Shown here: piece after piece, positions 16,004 to 23,838 of the stretch
Position numbering within the stretch: position 1 is the stretch's first letter
Layout of the letters: every line of letters starts with the position of its first letter
NCBI GenBank assembly: GCA_024401645.1
Contig: JAKSKR010000009.1
Location: 1-64,000, forward strand
Reading direction: 5' to 3'
From: Paludibacteraceae bacterium
GTDB taxonomy: Bacteria; Bacteroidota; Bacteroidia; Bacteroidales; Paludibacteraceae
Length of the DNA: 64,000 nucleotides
Position numbers and translations under genes: made by a program
Notes under the pieces: generated by a model
What the model was told of the DNA's origin: nothing
The model's database searches: none
The model's input: the letters and a program-made list of their open reading frames with translations, nothing else

Positions 16004-16981
16004 CTATTTCTTGCGTTCTACCGAATAATCGAGTAAAGATTGGAGTGTTTCCTTAGCAGAATTCATTTCGAAGCTCTGAAGCACTTTTTCAGCCTCTATC
16101 TTGAAGTCCATAATTCGCTTTTCGGCATACTCAATACCGCCTTTGCTTATGGTATAGTCAACAATCTTCTTCACATTCTCGTCGGTGAAGTCTTTCTTTT
16201 GATAAATGTCCTTTATCATTTTCTGTTCATCGGCTGTTCCATGGTTGTAGGCGTAGATGAGCGGAAGGGTAATCTTACCCTCGCGAATATCGTTACCAAC
16301 AGGTTTGCCAATGTTCTTTTCGCTGGAAATATAGTCGAAGATGTCGTCTCTGATTTGGAAAATCATGCCGTACTTATCACCAAACTTATCAACCATTTCC
16401 AACTGTTTTTCGTCGGCATCAACGGTAATGGCACCGCACTTCATACAAGCCGAGAACAGCTTGGCTGTCTTCTTTTCAATGACTTTAAGGTAACGTTCTT
16501 CTACTGTCGATAACGTTTGTGCATTGTTAATTTGTATGAGTTCGCCTTCCGAAAGTTCCTTACCTAGTTTGGTAACTATTTTAATGATTTCCAAACTATT
16601 AGGAAGGGTAGCGGTTTGTAGTGCCTGCGAAAGCAGATAGTCGCCTGTCAACACGGAAATACGGTTGTCGAACACCGCATTTACCGATGGTTTTCCACGG
16701 CGCAAGTCGCTGTTATCAACAACGTCGTCGTGTACCAAACTGGCTGTGTGCAAAAGTTCGAGTGCAACAGCAGCATGAAGGGTAGATGTGTTGATAGGTT
16801 TGCATAGTTTAGCAGCCAATATGGTCATTATTGGCCTAATCTGCTTACCTTTCATTCCCTTTATGTGCTGATTTACAAGTTTAAGAATCTCGTTGTCGCT
16901 TTCAAGAGCCTTATCGAACTCTTGGTTAAACAACTCCATTTCACTTGCAATATTCTTTTTTATATTATCGATGGCACTCAT
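16004..16981 (-). CDS. Polyprenyl diphosphate synthase
   Basis: A 325-residue trans-prenyltransferase that adds isopentenyl diphosphate units to an allylic diphosphate, most likely to make the quinone side chain. Both Asp-rich motifs are visible: 'LVHDDVVDNSDLRRGKPS' (about 82-99) and 'FQIRDDIFDY' (about 210-219), and 'GKQIRPIM' binds IPP. The residues before the first motif are not bulky in the pattern of short-chain synthases, which fits a long-chain product. It is divergent from polA, with a minus-strand TAATTTTG box at 17000-17007. Confidence 0.9.
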   Translation of the reverse strand: MSAIDNIKKNIASEMELFNQEFDKALESDNEILKLVNQHIKGMKGKQIRPIMTILAAKLCKPINTSTLHAAVALELLHTASLVHDDVVDNSDLRRGKPSVNAVFDNRISVLTGDYLLSQALQTATLPNSLEIIKIVTKLGKELSEGELIQINNAQTLSTVEERYLKVIEKKTAKLFSACMKCGAITVDADEKQLEMVDKFGDKYGMIFQIRDDIFDYISSEKNIGKPVGNDIREGKITLPLIYAYNHGTADEQKMIKDIYQKKDFTDENVKKIVDYTISKGGIEYAEKRIMDFKIEAEKVLQSFEMNSAKETLQSLLDYSVERKK

Positions 16982-17061
16982 CTCTATCTTCTTTAATTAC
17001 AAAATTAATAAATAAATCTTTACCAATAACTTGTTTTTGCACTATTCCGAAATACTTTGTT

Positions 17062-17069
17062 TATTTTTG
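17062..17069 (+). promoter_or_regulatory. Candidate -7 element for polA
   Basis: TATTTTTG matches TAnnTTTG, with an upstream TTTG at 17036-17039 (22-bp spacing, slightly long). The polA start is 52 bases downstream. Confidence 0.45.
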
Positions 17070-17121
17070 TATAGGGTAAGTCTGCCTTTTGTTTAAACGG
17101 CTTGCCACTTAATTAATTTAT

Positions 17122-19917
17122 ATGGAAAAGAAACTCTTTTTAATTGACGCTTACTCACAGATTTATAGGCAGTTCTTCGCTTTTATGAAGAGTCCGCTCA
17201 TGAATTCTAAAGGTTTTAATACATCTCCGGTTTTTGGTTTTTTCCGAACTATCGACGAGATTATCGAGACTGAAAAACCTACTCATATTGCAGTAGCTTT
17301 CGATGGTAATGTACGTCCTTTTCGCTTTAAGATTTACGACCAGTATAAGGCTCAACGTGAAAAGACACCCGAAGACATTGTAGCTGCCATTCCGGTCATT
17401 AAGGAAATCATCAAGGCTTACAACATTCCTATAGTTGAGGTCAATGAATCGCCTTATGATACTGAAGATCAGCATTATTCTTACGAAGCAGACGATATTA
17501 TTGGTACGCTTGCCAAGAAGGCAGAAGCCCAGGGTTTCGAGGTGTTTATGCTTACACCCGACAAGGATTATGCCCAATTGGTTAGCGAACATATTCATAT
17601 GTACCGCCCAATGCAGAAGGGTGGTTACGAAGTTTTGGGTGTGAACGAGGTTAAGGAAAAATATGGCATCACCAGTCCCGAACAGATGATTGACTATTTG
17701 GCCTTGGTTGGTGACTCTTCCGACAACATTCCGGGTTGCGCCGGTGTTGGTCCTGTTTCGGCAACAAAGTTATTAACACAATATGGCGATGTTGAAAACT
17801 TAATTGCTTCTGCCGACCAGTTAAAGGGTGCGTTACAAACAAAAGTTCAGTCGGCTGTTGATAACATTCGTCTTTCTTACATTTTGGCAAAAATCTCACT
17901 CGATGTTCCAATTGAGTTCGACGAAGAAAAGTTTAAAGTTCAACCAGAGAATAAAACCGAACTTTTGAAACTTTTCCAGGAGTACGAGTTGAAAAAACTT
18001 TTAGAAAAACATTTTCCTGCTCCTGCTAAAAAATCAACCGGTTATCAACCCTCTCTGTTTGATGTAATTCCCGATGGTGAATCACAAATAGAATTTCATT
18101 CAAATCTCAGCGACTTAAAATCGGTTTCTCATAACTACAAACTTATTGAAAATGAGAAAGAAATAGATGAATTTGTGGCCAATATTTCTGCCACAGATTT
18201 TTTCTGTTTTGACACCGAAACCACCGGTTTAGACACTTTTTCGGCCGAATTGGTGGGCATGTCGTTCTCTTGGAACGAAAAGGAAGCATTTTTCGTTCTT
18301 TTACCCGAAAATAGGGTAGAGGCACAAAAAATTGTGGATAAGTTTAAACCTGTCTTCGAAAATGAAGAAATTGCGAAGATTGGACAGAACATGAAATTCG
18401 ACATCATGATGTTGAACAACTATGGTGTTTCTGTTAAAGGCAAACTTTACGACACTATGATTGCCCACTACCTCCTTCAACCAGAGGCTAAACACAACAT
18501 GGACATCTTGGCTGAACATTACCTTGCTTACAAAACTGTTACTTACGAGGAAATGGCCAAGGGAGATAATGGTAAGTTGAAACCTTTGCGTTTGGTCGAC
18601 AAAAACATCCTTGCCGACTATGCTGCTGAAGATGCCGACATTACCTTGCAACTTTGGAACAAGTTGCAGCCATTGCTCGAAAAGGAGGAGTTGACATCTT
18701 TGTTCAACGATGTTGAAATGCCTCTTATGCAGGTGTTGGTGAAGATGGAATTGGCTGGTGCCCACGTAGATGTTGATATGTTGAAATCTTTGTCGGTAAC
18801 CATGACCGAACAGATGCAAAACATTGAAAAGGAGATTTTTGAGTTAGCAGGTTATGAGTTTAATGTTTCTTCGCCACGCCAGGTTGGTGAACTAATTTTT
18901 GACAAGTTGAAACTCGACGATAAGCCAAAGAAGACCAAGACAGGACAGTATTCTACAACCGAAGAGGTTTTGGTTTCATTCAAGGGTAAGAATCCGATTA
19001 TTGACAAGATTCTCGATTATCGTGCTTTAAAGAAGTTGATTTCGACCTACATCGATGCCTTGCCAAAGATGGTAAATCCGGTTACTGGTAATATTCACTG
19101 TTCGTATAACCAGACCGTAACGGCTACAGGTCGTTTAAGTTCTAGCGATCCTAATTTGCAGAACATTCCTGTTCGTGATGAAATTGGACGTGAAATTCGT
19201 AAGACGTTCATCCCTGAAGAGGGTTGTGTATTTTTATCTGCCGACTATTCACAAATTGAATTACGTGTTCTTGCACACTTGAGTGAAGACCCTTCTTTAA
19301 TTTCAGCGTTCAAGAATCACCTAGATGTACATGCCGACACTGCTGCAAAAATCTATGGTGTGCCTCTTGAAGAGGTGACTTCCGATATGCGACGCAAGGC
19401 GAAAACAGCTAACTTTGGTATCATTTACGGTATTTCTGCATTTGGTCTTTCTCAACGTTTGTCTATTCCGCGTGACGAAGCAAAGCAGCTCATCGATGGT
19501 TATTTCCAAACTTATCCGAAAGTGAAAGAGTTTATCGACAAGTCTATTGAGTTAACTCGCGAAACCGGATTTGCGAAAACCATGTTGAACCGTAAGCGTT
19601 ACATTCCGGAAATAAAATCTTCAAACGGAAATATTCGTGGTTTTGGTGAACGCAATGCTGTTAATGCACCAATTCAGGGAACGGCTGCCGACATCATTAA
19701 AATAGCTATGATTAACATCATGCGTGAATTTAAAAAGCAAAACATCCGTTCGAAGATGACCATGCAGGTACACGACGAATTGAACTTTTCGGTTTACCAA
19801 GATGAATTGGAAAAGGTAAAGCAAATTGTTAAGGAACAGATGGAAGGTGCAATGCAGTTGCTGGTACCACTAGAAGTTGATTGTGGAGAAGGCGCCGATT
19901 GGTTAATTGCCCATTAA
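17122..19917 (+). CDS. polA: DNA polymerase I
   Basis: A 931-residue full-length Pol I for Okazaki-fragment processing and repair. The 5'-3' exonuclease domain covers about 1-300 ('SYEADDIIG', 'GDSSDNIPG'). The 3'-5' proofreading domain covers about 330-520 and looks active: 'FCFDTETTGLD', 'GQNMKFDIMML', 'YAAEDADITLQLW'. The polymerase domain covers about 560-931 with motif A 'DYSQIELRVLAHLSEDP', motif B 'RRKAKTANFGIIYGIS' and motif C 'MQVHDELNFSV'. It stands alone between two hairpin terminators. Confidence 0.98.
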   Translation: MEKKLFLIDAYSQIYRQFFAFMKSPLMNSKGFNTSPVFGFFRTIDEIIETEKPTHIAVAFDGNVRPFRFKIYDQYKAQREKTPEDIVAAIPVIKEIIKAYNIPIVEVNESPYDTEDQHYSYEADDIIGTLAKKAEAQGFEVFMLTPDKDYAQLVSEHIHMYRPMQKGGYEVLGVNEVKEKYGITSPEQMIDYLALVGDSSDNIPGCAGVGPVSATKLLTQYGDVENLIASADQLKGALQTKVQSAVDNIRLSYILAKISLDVPIEFDEEKFKVQPENKTELLKLFQEYELKKLLEKHFPAPAKKSTGYQPSLFDVIPDGESQIEFHSNLSDLKSVSHNYKLIENEKEIDEFVANISATDFFCFDTETTGLDTFSAELVGMSFSWNEKEAFFVLLPENRVEAQKIVDKFKPVFENEEIAKIGQNMKFDIMMLNNYGVSVKGKLYDTMIAHYLLQPEAKHNMDILAEHYLAYKTVTYEEMAKGDNGKLKPLRLVDKNILADYAAEDADITLQLWNKLQPLLEKEELTSLFNDVEMPLMQVLVKMELAGAHVDVDMLKSLSVTMTEQMQNIEKEIFELAGYEFNVSSPRQVGELIFDKLKLDDKPKKTKTGQYSTTEEVLVSFKGKNPIIDKILDYRALKKLISTYIDALPKMVNPVTGNIHCSYNQTVTATGRLSSSDPNLQNIPVRDEIGREIRKTFIPEEGCVFLSADYSQIELRVLAHLSEDPSLISAFKNHLDVHADTAAKIYGVPLEEVTSDMRRKAKTANFGIIYGISAFGLSQRLSIPRDEAKQLIDGYFQTYPKVKEFIDKSIELTRETGFAKTMLNRKRYIPEIKSSNGNIRGFGERNAVNAPIQGTAADIIKIAMINIMREFKKQNIRSKMTMQVHDELNFSVYQDELEKVKQIVKEQMEGAMQLLVPLEVDCGEGADWLIAH

Positions 19918-19934
19918 TTTTACATTTCAATAGA

Positions 19935-19968
19935 AAAAGGAGATGCGTTAGCATCTCCTTTTTTTATA
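19935..19968. terminator. Terminator between polA and dusB
   Basis: AAAAGGAGATGC pairs with GCATCTCCTTTT around a GTTA loop, followed by a T run. The genes are convergent. Confidence 0.85.
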
Positions 19969-19982
19969 ATATTTTCATCCTT

Positions 19983-20996
19983 TTAGTCGGTGCAACTAAA
20001 AAGTGTTTCACGTGAAACATCAAAATTTTTTGTAATGTTGTCCATCAGTTCAAAGAGTTCATCTTTGGTTGAAGCTTTCAACATGGCAATCTTTGTCGAC
20101 TTAAAGTTGTCAATTCCTTTGAAGAGTGGCGATGTTGCAATGTGGCGGCGGGTGTGGACTATGCCTCTTTGTTCGCCAAGCATCTCAATATTGTTAACGC
20201 ACTGTTCCTTCAAGATGTCTAAATACCACGAAAATTCTTTCTTTTCTGCCTTTTCACCGGTCTGTAAGTAGTGCTTAATTTCTTCAAAAATCCATGGTCT
20301 ACCTATGCTACCACGACCAATCATTACGGCATCTACTCCATATTTTTCGAAGCATTCCTTTGCTCTTTCTGGGGTAGTGACGTCACCGTTTCCAATGATA
20401 GGAATGTGTATTCTCGGGTTCTTTTTTACTTCACCAATCAGTGTCCAGTCGGCCGAACCAGTGTACATCTGTGCTCTTGTTCTGCCATGAATGGTTAGTG
20501 CTTGTGCGCCGCAGTCTTGAATTTGTTCGGCCAAATCTGGCATTACAATGCTTTTATCGTCCCAACCAAGTCGTGTTTTTACGGTAACCGGGGTTTTAAC
20601 TGCATCTACCACAGCCCTGATTATTTCGAGCATTTTCGGTATTTCTTTCAGTAAACCCGCACCTCCACCTTTTCCGGCAACCTTCTTAACAGGGCAACCA
20701 AAGTTAAGGTCTATTATGTCGGGGTGTGCTTCTTCAGCCCTTTGTGCTGCCTCGGCTATTGGACCTGGGTCTCTGCCATATAGTTGAATGCCTACCGGAC
20801 GCTCGCTGTCCGAAATTTTTAGCTTGTTCTCGGTCGAGGGTATATTTCTAATCAAAGCATCGGCCGATACAAATTCCGTGTACATCATATCAGCACCGAA
20901 TCGTTTGCATAGAACCCTAAAAGCTGGGTCGGTAACGTCTTCCATTGGTGCAAGGAAGAGTGGTTTTTCACCAAAGTCAATGTTGCCTATTTTCAT
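19983..20996 (-). CDS. dusB: tRNA-dihydrouridine synthase
   Basis: A 337-residue flavoenzyme that reduces uridine to dihydrouridine in tRNA D-loops. It shows 'LAPMEDVTDPAFRVLC' at the N-terminus (FMN site), 'DLNFGCPVKKVAGKGGGAGLL' with the catalytic Cys and Lys, 'ALTIHGRTRAQMYTGSADW' and 'IIGNGDVTTPE'. It is named DusB-like because the Bacteroidetes member is usually the DusB type. The 3' end of the gene contains an exact parS palindrome (20004-20019), which encodes residues DVSRETL. A minus-strand TTTG-20 bp-TAATTTTG promoter is seen at 21018-21049. Confidence 0.93.
   Translation of the reverse strand: MKIGNIDFGEKPLFLAPMEDVTDPAFRVLCKRFGADMMYTEFVSADALIRNIPSTENKLKISDSERPVGIQLYGRDPGPIAEAAQRAEEAHPDIIDLNFGCPVKKVAGKGGGAGLLKEIPKMLEIIRAVVDAVKTPVTVKTRLGWDDKSIVMPDLAEQIQDCGAQALTIHGRTRAQMYTGSADWTLIGEVKKNPRIHIPIIGNGDVTTPERAKECFEKYGVDAVMIGRGSIGRPWIFEEIKHYLQTGEKAEKKEFSWYLDILKEQCVNNIEMLGEQRGIVHTRRHIATSPLFKGIDNFKSTKIAMLKASTKDELFELMDNITKNFDVSRETLFSCTD
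20004..20019. promoter_or_regulatory. parS-type ParB site, exact 16-bp palindrome, inside dusB
   Basis: TGTTTCACGTGAAACA is a perfect palindrome and matches the widely conserved chromosomal parS consensus (TGTTNCACGTGAAACA). It lies in the last codons of dusB. Confidence 0.85.
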
Positions 20997-21017
20997 TATT
21001 GTTCAATATTTCTAACG

Positions 21018-21049
21018 CAAAATTACGCCATATCGTTCAACTCACCAAA
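21018..21049 (-). promoter_or_regulatory. Promoter of dusB
   Basis: On the minus strand TTTG (46-49), a 20-bp spacer and TAATTTTG (18-25) fit the Bacteroidetes consensus. Confidence 0.6.
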
Positions 21050-21078
21050 TTTGTGTTTTTCAATCCACTGTAAAGTTG

Positions 21079-21086
21079 TAACTTTG
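21079..21086 (+). promoter_or_regulatory. Candidate -7 element of the U32 gene
   Basis: TAACTTTG matches TAnnTTTG, 21 bases before the start at 21108. The nearest upstream TTTG (21050-21053) is 25 bp away, longer than usual. Confidence 0.4.
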
Positions 21087-21107
21087 TGCAAATTTAAAAC
21101 TATTGTT

Positions 21108-22361
21108 ATGTCAGAATTAAAGCGTTCCGATATTGAAATTATGGCTCCGGTTGGCTCGTACGAGAGTTTGGCTGCAGCCATACAGGGTGGAGCTAACTCT
21201 GTTTATTTCGGTATCGACAAGTTGAATATGCGTTCAAGGTCTGCCAATAATTTTGGTACTGATGACTTGCGCAAGATTGTGGCCATCTGCAAGGAAAACG
21301 GTCTTAATAGTTATCTTACCCTCAACACGGTTATGTATAACGATGACCTTTCCTTGATGCGCGAAATTGTAGATGTTGCCAAAGAGGTTGGTCTCACTGC
21401 CATCATTGCTAGCGATGTTTCAGTGTTACTATATGCACGCCAAGTTGGGGTAGAGGTTCACCTTTCTACCCAGCTTAACATTGCCAATGTAGATGCTGTG
21501 AAATTCTATTCAGCTTATGCCGATGTGGTTGTTTTGGCGCGTGAAAATAATATGGATCAGGTTAAGTCTATTTATGAATCCATCGTTAAGGATAACATTT
21601 GTGGACCTAGCGGAAATCCTATTCGTATAGAAATGTTCTGTCATGGTGCCCTTTGTATGGCAGTGTCGGGCAAGTGTTATTTGAGTTTGCAGAACTATGC
21701 AGCATCGGCCAACCGTGGTGCCTGTTACCAACTTTGTCGCCGCTCTTATATGTTAACTGATAAGGAAACGGGCGATGAAATCGAAGTAGATAACCAATAT
21801 TTAATGTCTCCAAAGGACCTTAAAACTATTCATTTCTTGAATAAGGTTATCGATTCTGGTGTACGCGTTTTGAAAATTGAAGGACGTGCACGTGGACCTG
21901 AATATGTGAAAACTGTAGTTTCTTGCTATAACGAAGCTGTCAATTCAATTCTCGATGGTACTTACAACGAGGAGAAGATTGCAGATTGGGATGCTCGTTT
22001 GTCTACAGTTTTCAATCGTGGTTTTTGGAATGGCTATTATCTTGGTCAACGTCTTGGCGAATGGTCTCATGTATATGGTTCTGGTGCTACCAAGACTAAA
22101 GTATATGTTGCGAAAATCAACAAGCATTTTGCTAAAATTGACGTGGCTGAGTTTTACCAAGAAACTAAAGTAGGTATCAATACCGGCGACGATCTTTTAA
22201 TTATCGGTCCTACCACCGGAGTAGTTGAATGTAAAGCCGAAAATATGATGGTTAACGATAAGGTTGTCGATCATGTTTCACGTGGAACAGTGTTTTCTAT
22301 GAAGGTTCCTGTTAAGGTTCGTCCTTCCGATAAAGTTTACAAGTTGGTAAGTAACGAATAG
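21108..22361 (+). CDS. Peptidase U32-family protein (likely RNA hydroxylation)
   Basis: A 417-residue cytoplasmic protein of the U32 family. Members include TrhP and RlhA, which are needed for 5-hydroxylation of tRNA U34 or 23S rRNA. Motifs are 'MAPVGSYESLAAAIQGGANSVYFG' at the N-terminus, 'VHLSTQLNIAN', the Cys-rich 'IEMFCHGALCMAVSGKCYLS' with 'ANRGACYQLCRR' (likely metal ligands), and 'LKIEGRARGPEYV'. ATG 21108 is preferred to an upstream in-frame ATG at 21051 because the family starts there and the -7 box lies between. A parS variant (22274-22289) sits in its last 30 codons. Confidence 0.88.
   Translation: MSELKRSDIEIMAPVGSYESLAAAIQGGANSVYFGIDKLNMRSRSANNFGTDDLRKIVAICKENGLNSYLTLNTVMYNDDLSLMREIVDVAKEVGLTAIIASDVSVLLYARQVGVEVHLSTQLNIANVDAVKFYSAYADVVVLARENNMDQVKSIYESIVKDNICGPSGNPIRIEMFCHGALCMAVSGKCYLSLQNYAASANRGACYQLCRRSYMLTDKETGDEIEVDNQYLMSPKDLKTIHFLNKVIDSGVRVLKIEGRARGPEYVKTVVSCYNEAVNSILDGTYNEEKIADWDARLSTVFNRGFWNGYYLGQRLGEWSHVYGSGATKTKVYVAKINKHFAKIDVAEFYQETKVGINTGDDLLIIGPTTGVVECKAENMMVNDKVVDHVSRGTVFSMKVPVKVRPSDKVYKLVSNE
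22274..22289. promoter_or_regulatory. parS-type site inside the U32 gene
   Basis: TGTTTCACGTGGAACA. Its reverse complement equals the Bacillus-type parS TGTTCCACGTGAAACA. It encodes part of HVSRGTV. Confidence 0.75.
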
Positions 22362-22376
22362 AATTATTCAATATCT

Positions 22377-22407
22377 TAAAGGATAGCGTTAAGCTATCCT
22401 TTTTTTG
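22377..22407 (+). terminator. Terminator of the U32 gene
   Basis: GGATAGC pairs with GCTATCC around GTTAA, followed by eight Ts that run straight into the first parS of the array. Confidence 0.85.
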
Positions 22408-22897
22408 TTTCACGTGAAACGTGAATATTTTTATAACTGTTTTTTTATTTTACGTGAAACACTGAACGATTGTTTTACTTTTGTTTCACGTGAAACTTGA
22501 ATAATTTTATATCTGTTTTATTTGTTTTACGTGAAACACTGAATTATTGTTTAATTATTGTTTCACGTGAAACGTGAATGTTTTTTTATTTATATCTGAT
22601 AGTATTTTTTATGTTTCACATGAAACACGAATCATTGTTAACTTATTGTTTCACGTGAAACGTGAATATTTCGTTATTTCTCATTTTCTTGGTTTTGAAA
22701 AATACCTAGGAAATGAATAATACCTGTTTCATGTGAAATGGGTAATTTTTATTTTTTTTGTATGTTTCACGTGAAACGCCGAAGAATAGAGCTGTTCCTT
22801 TTTTAGAAAAAGTTTTTAAAGGGTTACTTCAGATATTCTTATGAATCCCTACTGATGAAAATTATTTTATTATTTTTTTTAGTGTTTCACGTGAAAC
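22407..22897. repeat. parS array: ten ParB-binding palindromes
   Basis: Fourteen-base cores of GTTTCACGTGAAAC. Exact copies are at 22407-22420, 22483-22496, 22560-22573, 22648-22661, 22764-22777 and 22884-22897. One-mismatch copies are at 22524-22537 (GTTTTACG) and 22613-22626 (CACATG). Two-mismatch copies are at 22447-22460 and 22726-22739. Most start 35-41 bases after the one before, and alternate sites recur at 76-77 bases with similar flanks (GTGAATnTTT, CACTGAA), so the array looks built from a tandem unit of about 77 bp. ParB/Spo0J binds such sites and loads chromosomes for ParA and SMC segregation. No parA or parB gene is in the window. Confidence 0.9.
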
Positions 22898-23188
22898 GCG
22901 ATTATTCTTTTATGAAACGATAAATTAGATTAATTGAATTGACTTAATCTTTTTGATGGATTATTGAATGACTGCAGATATTTCGAGTATGGAAATTTTT
23001 AATTACTTTGATAAAGTTTATTGACAGTTTTGCTCTATTTTGGATGTGATTGTAAGTTTACGATGGATGCCTGATAATTACTTTTTGTGTAGTATTTTCC
23101 GTTGATGTTAATCTGTTAAATTGAAATGGAATCTTGATTTTTGAAAAGTGACCGAATATCAAATCTTTTTATTTAGATGAAATTTATT

Positions 23189-23221
23189 AGGGCTTACCAT
23201 AATTAAATTATGATAAGCCCT
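23189..23221. terminator. Hairpin downstream of dtd
   Basis: AGGGCTTA...CATAATT pairs with AATTATG...TAAGCCCT, about 60 bases past the dtd stop. There is no clean T run on the minus strand, so its strength as a terminator is uncertain. Confidence 0.5.
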
Positions 23222-23282
23222 AATTCCTTTGTCTTTATGTTTAATTAATCCTTCTATTTCTTTAAATCGATGAATTGACGAT

Positions 23283-23735
23283 TTATTCCCTGTTTTGAGA
23301 GTCTATCCAAATTGTTGTTGGACCGTCGTTGATGAGTTCCACTTTCATGTCTGCGCCAAACTCACCTGTGCCAATTTTCTTCCCTAAATCTGTTTCAACT
23401 TGTTTGACGAACTTCTCGTACATTGGAATTGCGAAGTCTGGTTTCGATGCTTTGATATACGATGGTCTGTTTCCTTTCTTGGTCATGGCGTGTAGAGTGA
23501 ATTGGCTGACTACAATAATGTCGCCGTTTTCTTCGATGACCGATTTGTTCATCACACCATTCTCGTCTTCAAAAATGCGTAGGTTTACAATTTTTCCCGA
23601 TAACCATTTTATGTCTTCGTCGGTATCTCTGTCTTCTATACCAACTAAAACTAATAGACCACGATTAATAGCTGACTTTATCTTTCCATCGATTGTTACC
23701 GATGCACGATTTACCTTTTGAATTAGAATTCTCAT
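23283..23735 (-). CDS. dtd: D-aminoacyl-tRNA deacylase
   Basis: A 150-residue homodimeric enzyme that removes D-amino acids (and glycine from tRNA-Ala) from mischarged tRNA. It starts 'MRILIQKVNRASVTIDG', as is typical, and keeps 'VVSQFTLHA' (about 76-84) and the Gly-cisPro motif 'NDGPTTIWID' near the C-terminus. The motif is usually NxGPVT, so Thr replaces Val. Length is normal. It is followed on the minus strand by the parS-rich gap and preceded by uvrC. Confidence 0.96.
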   Translation of the reverse strand: MRILIQKVNRASVTIDGKIKSAINRGLLVLVGIEDRDTDEDIKWLSGKIVNLRIFEDENGVMNKSVIEENGDIIVVSQFTLHAMTKKGNRPSYIKASKPDFAIPMYEKFVKQVETDLGKKIGTGEFGADMKVELINDGPTTIWIDSQNRE

Positions 23736-23818
23736 TTTTTTTATTGTCTTTTTTGTTTTTCCTGATTTATGTCTTAATCTTTATTTTTGCATTTACGAAT
23801 GGCTTTTGATTAGGGTGG

Positions 23819-23834
23819 TGTTTCACGTGAAACA
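23819..23834. promoter_or_regulatory. parS-type site, exact 16-bp palindrome, between dtd and uvrC
   Basis: TGTTTCACGTGAAACA, perfect palindrome, 5 bases from the uvrC stop codon. Confidence 0.85.
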
Positions 23835-23838
23835 CAAA

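Larger units (their letters stand above)
22362..23282. other. 921-bp non-coding region carrying the parS array
   Basis: No gene is supported. After the U32 terminator come ten parS or parS-like palindromes (22407-22897). From about 22900 to 23188 there is AT-rich sequence in which I see no structure. A long hairpin at 23189-23221 lies downstream of dtd. Confidence 0.85.

Noticed and set aside
22407..22897. Possible CRISPR array in the palindrome cluster
   Set aside because: The conserved part is only 14-16 bases, matches parS, and the intervals are AT-rich and partly repeated rather than unique spacers. No cas genes are near.
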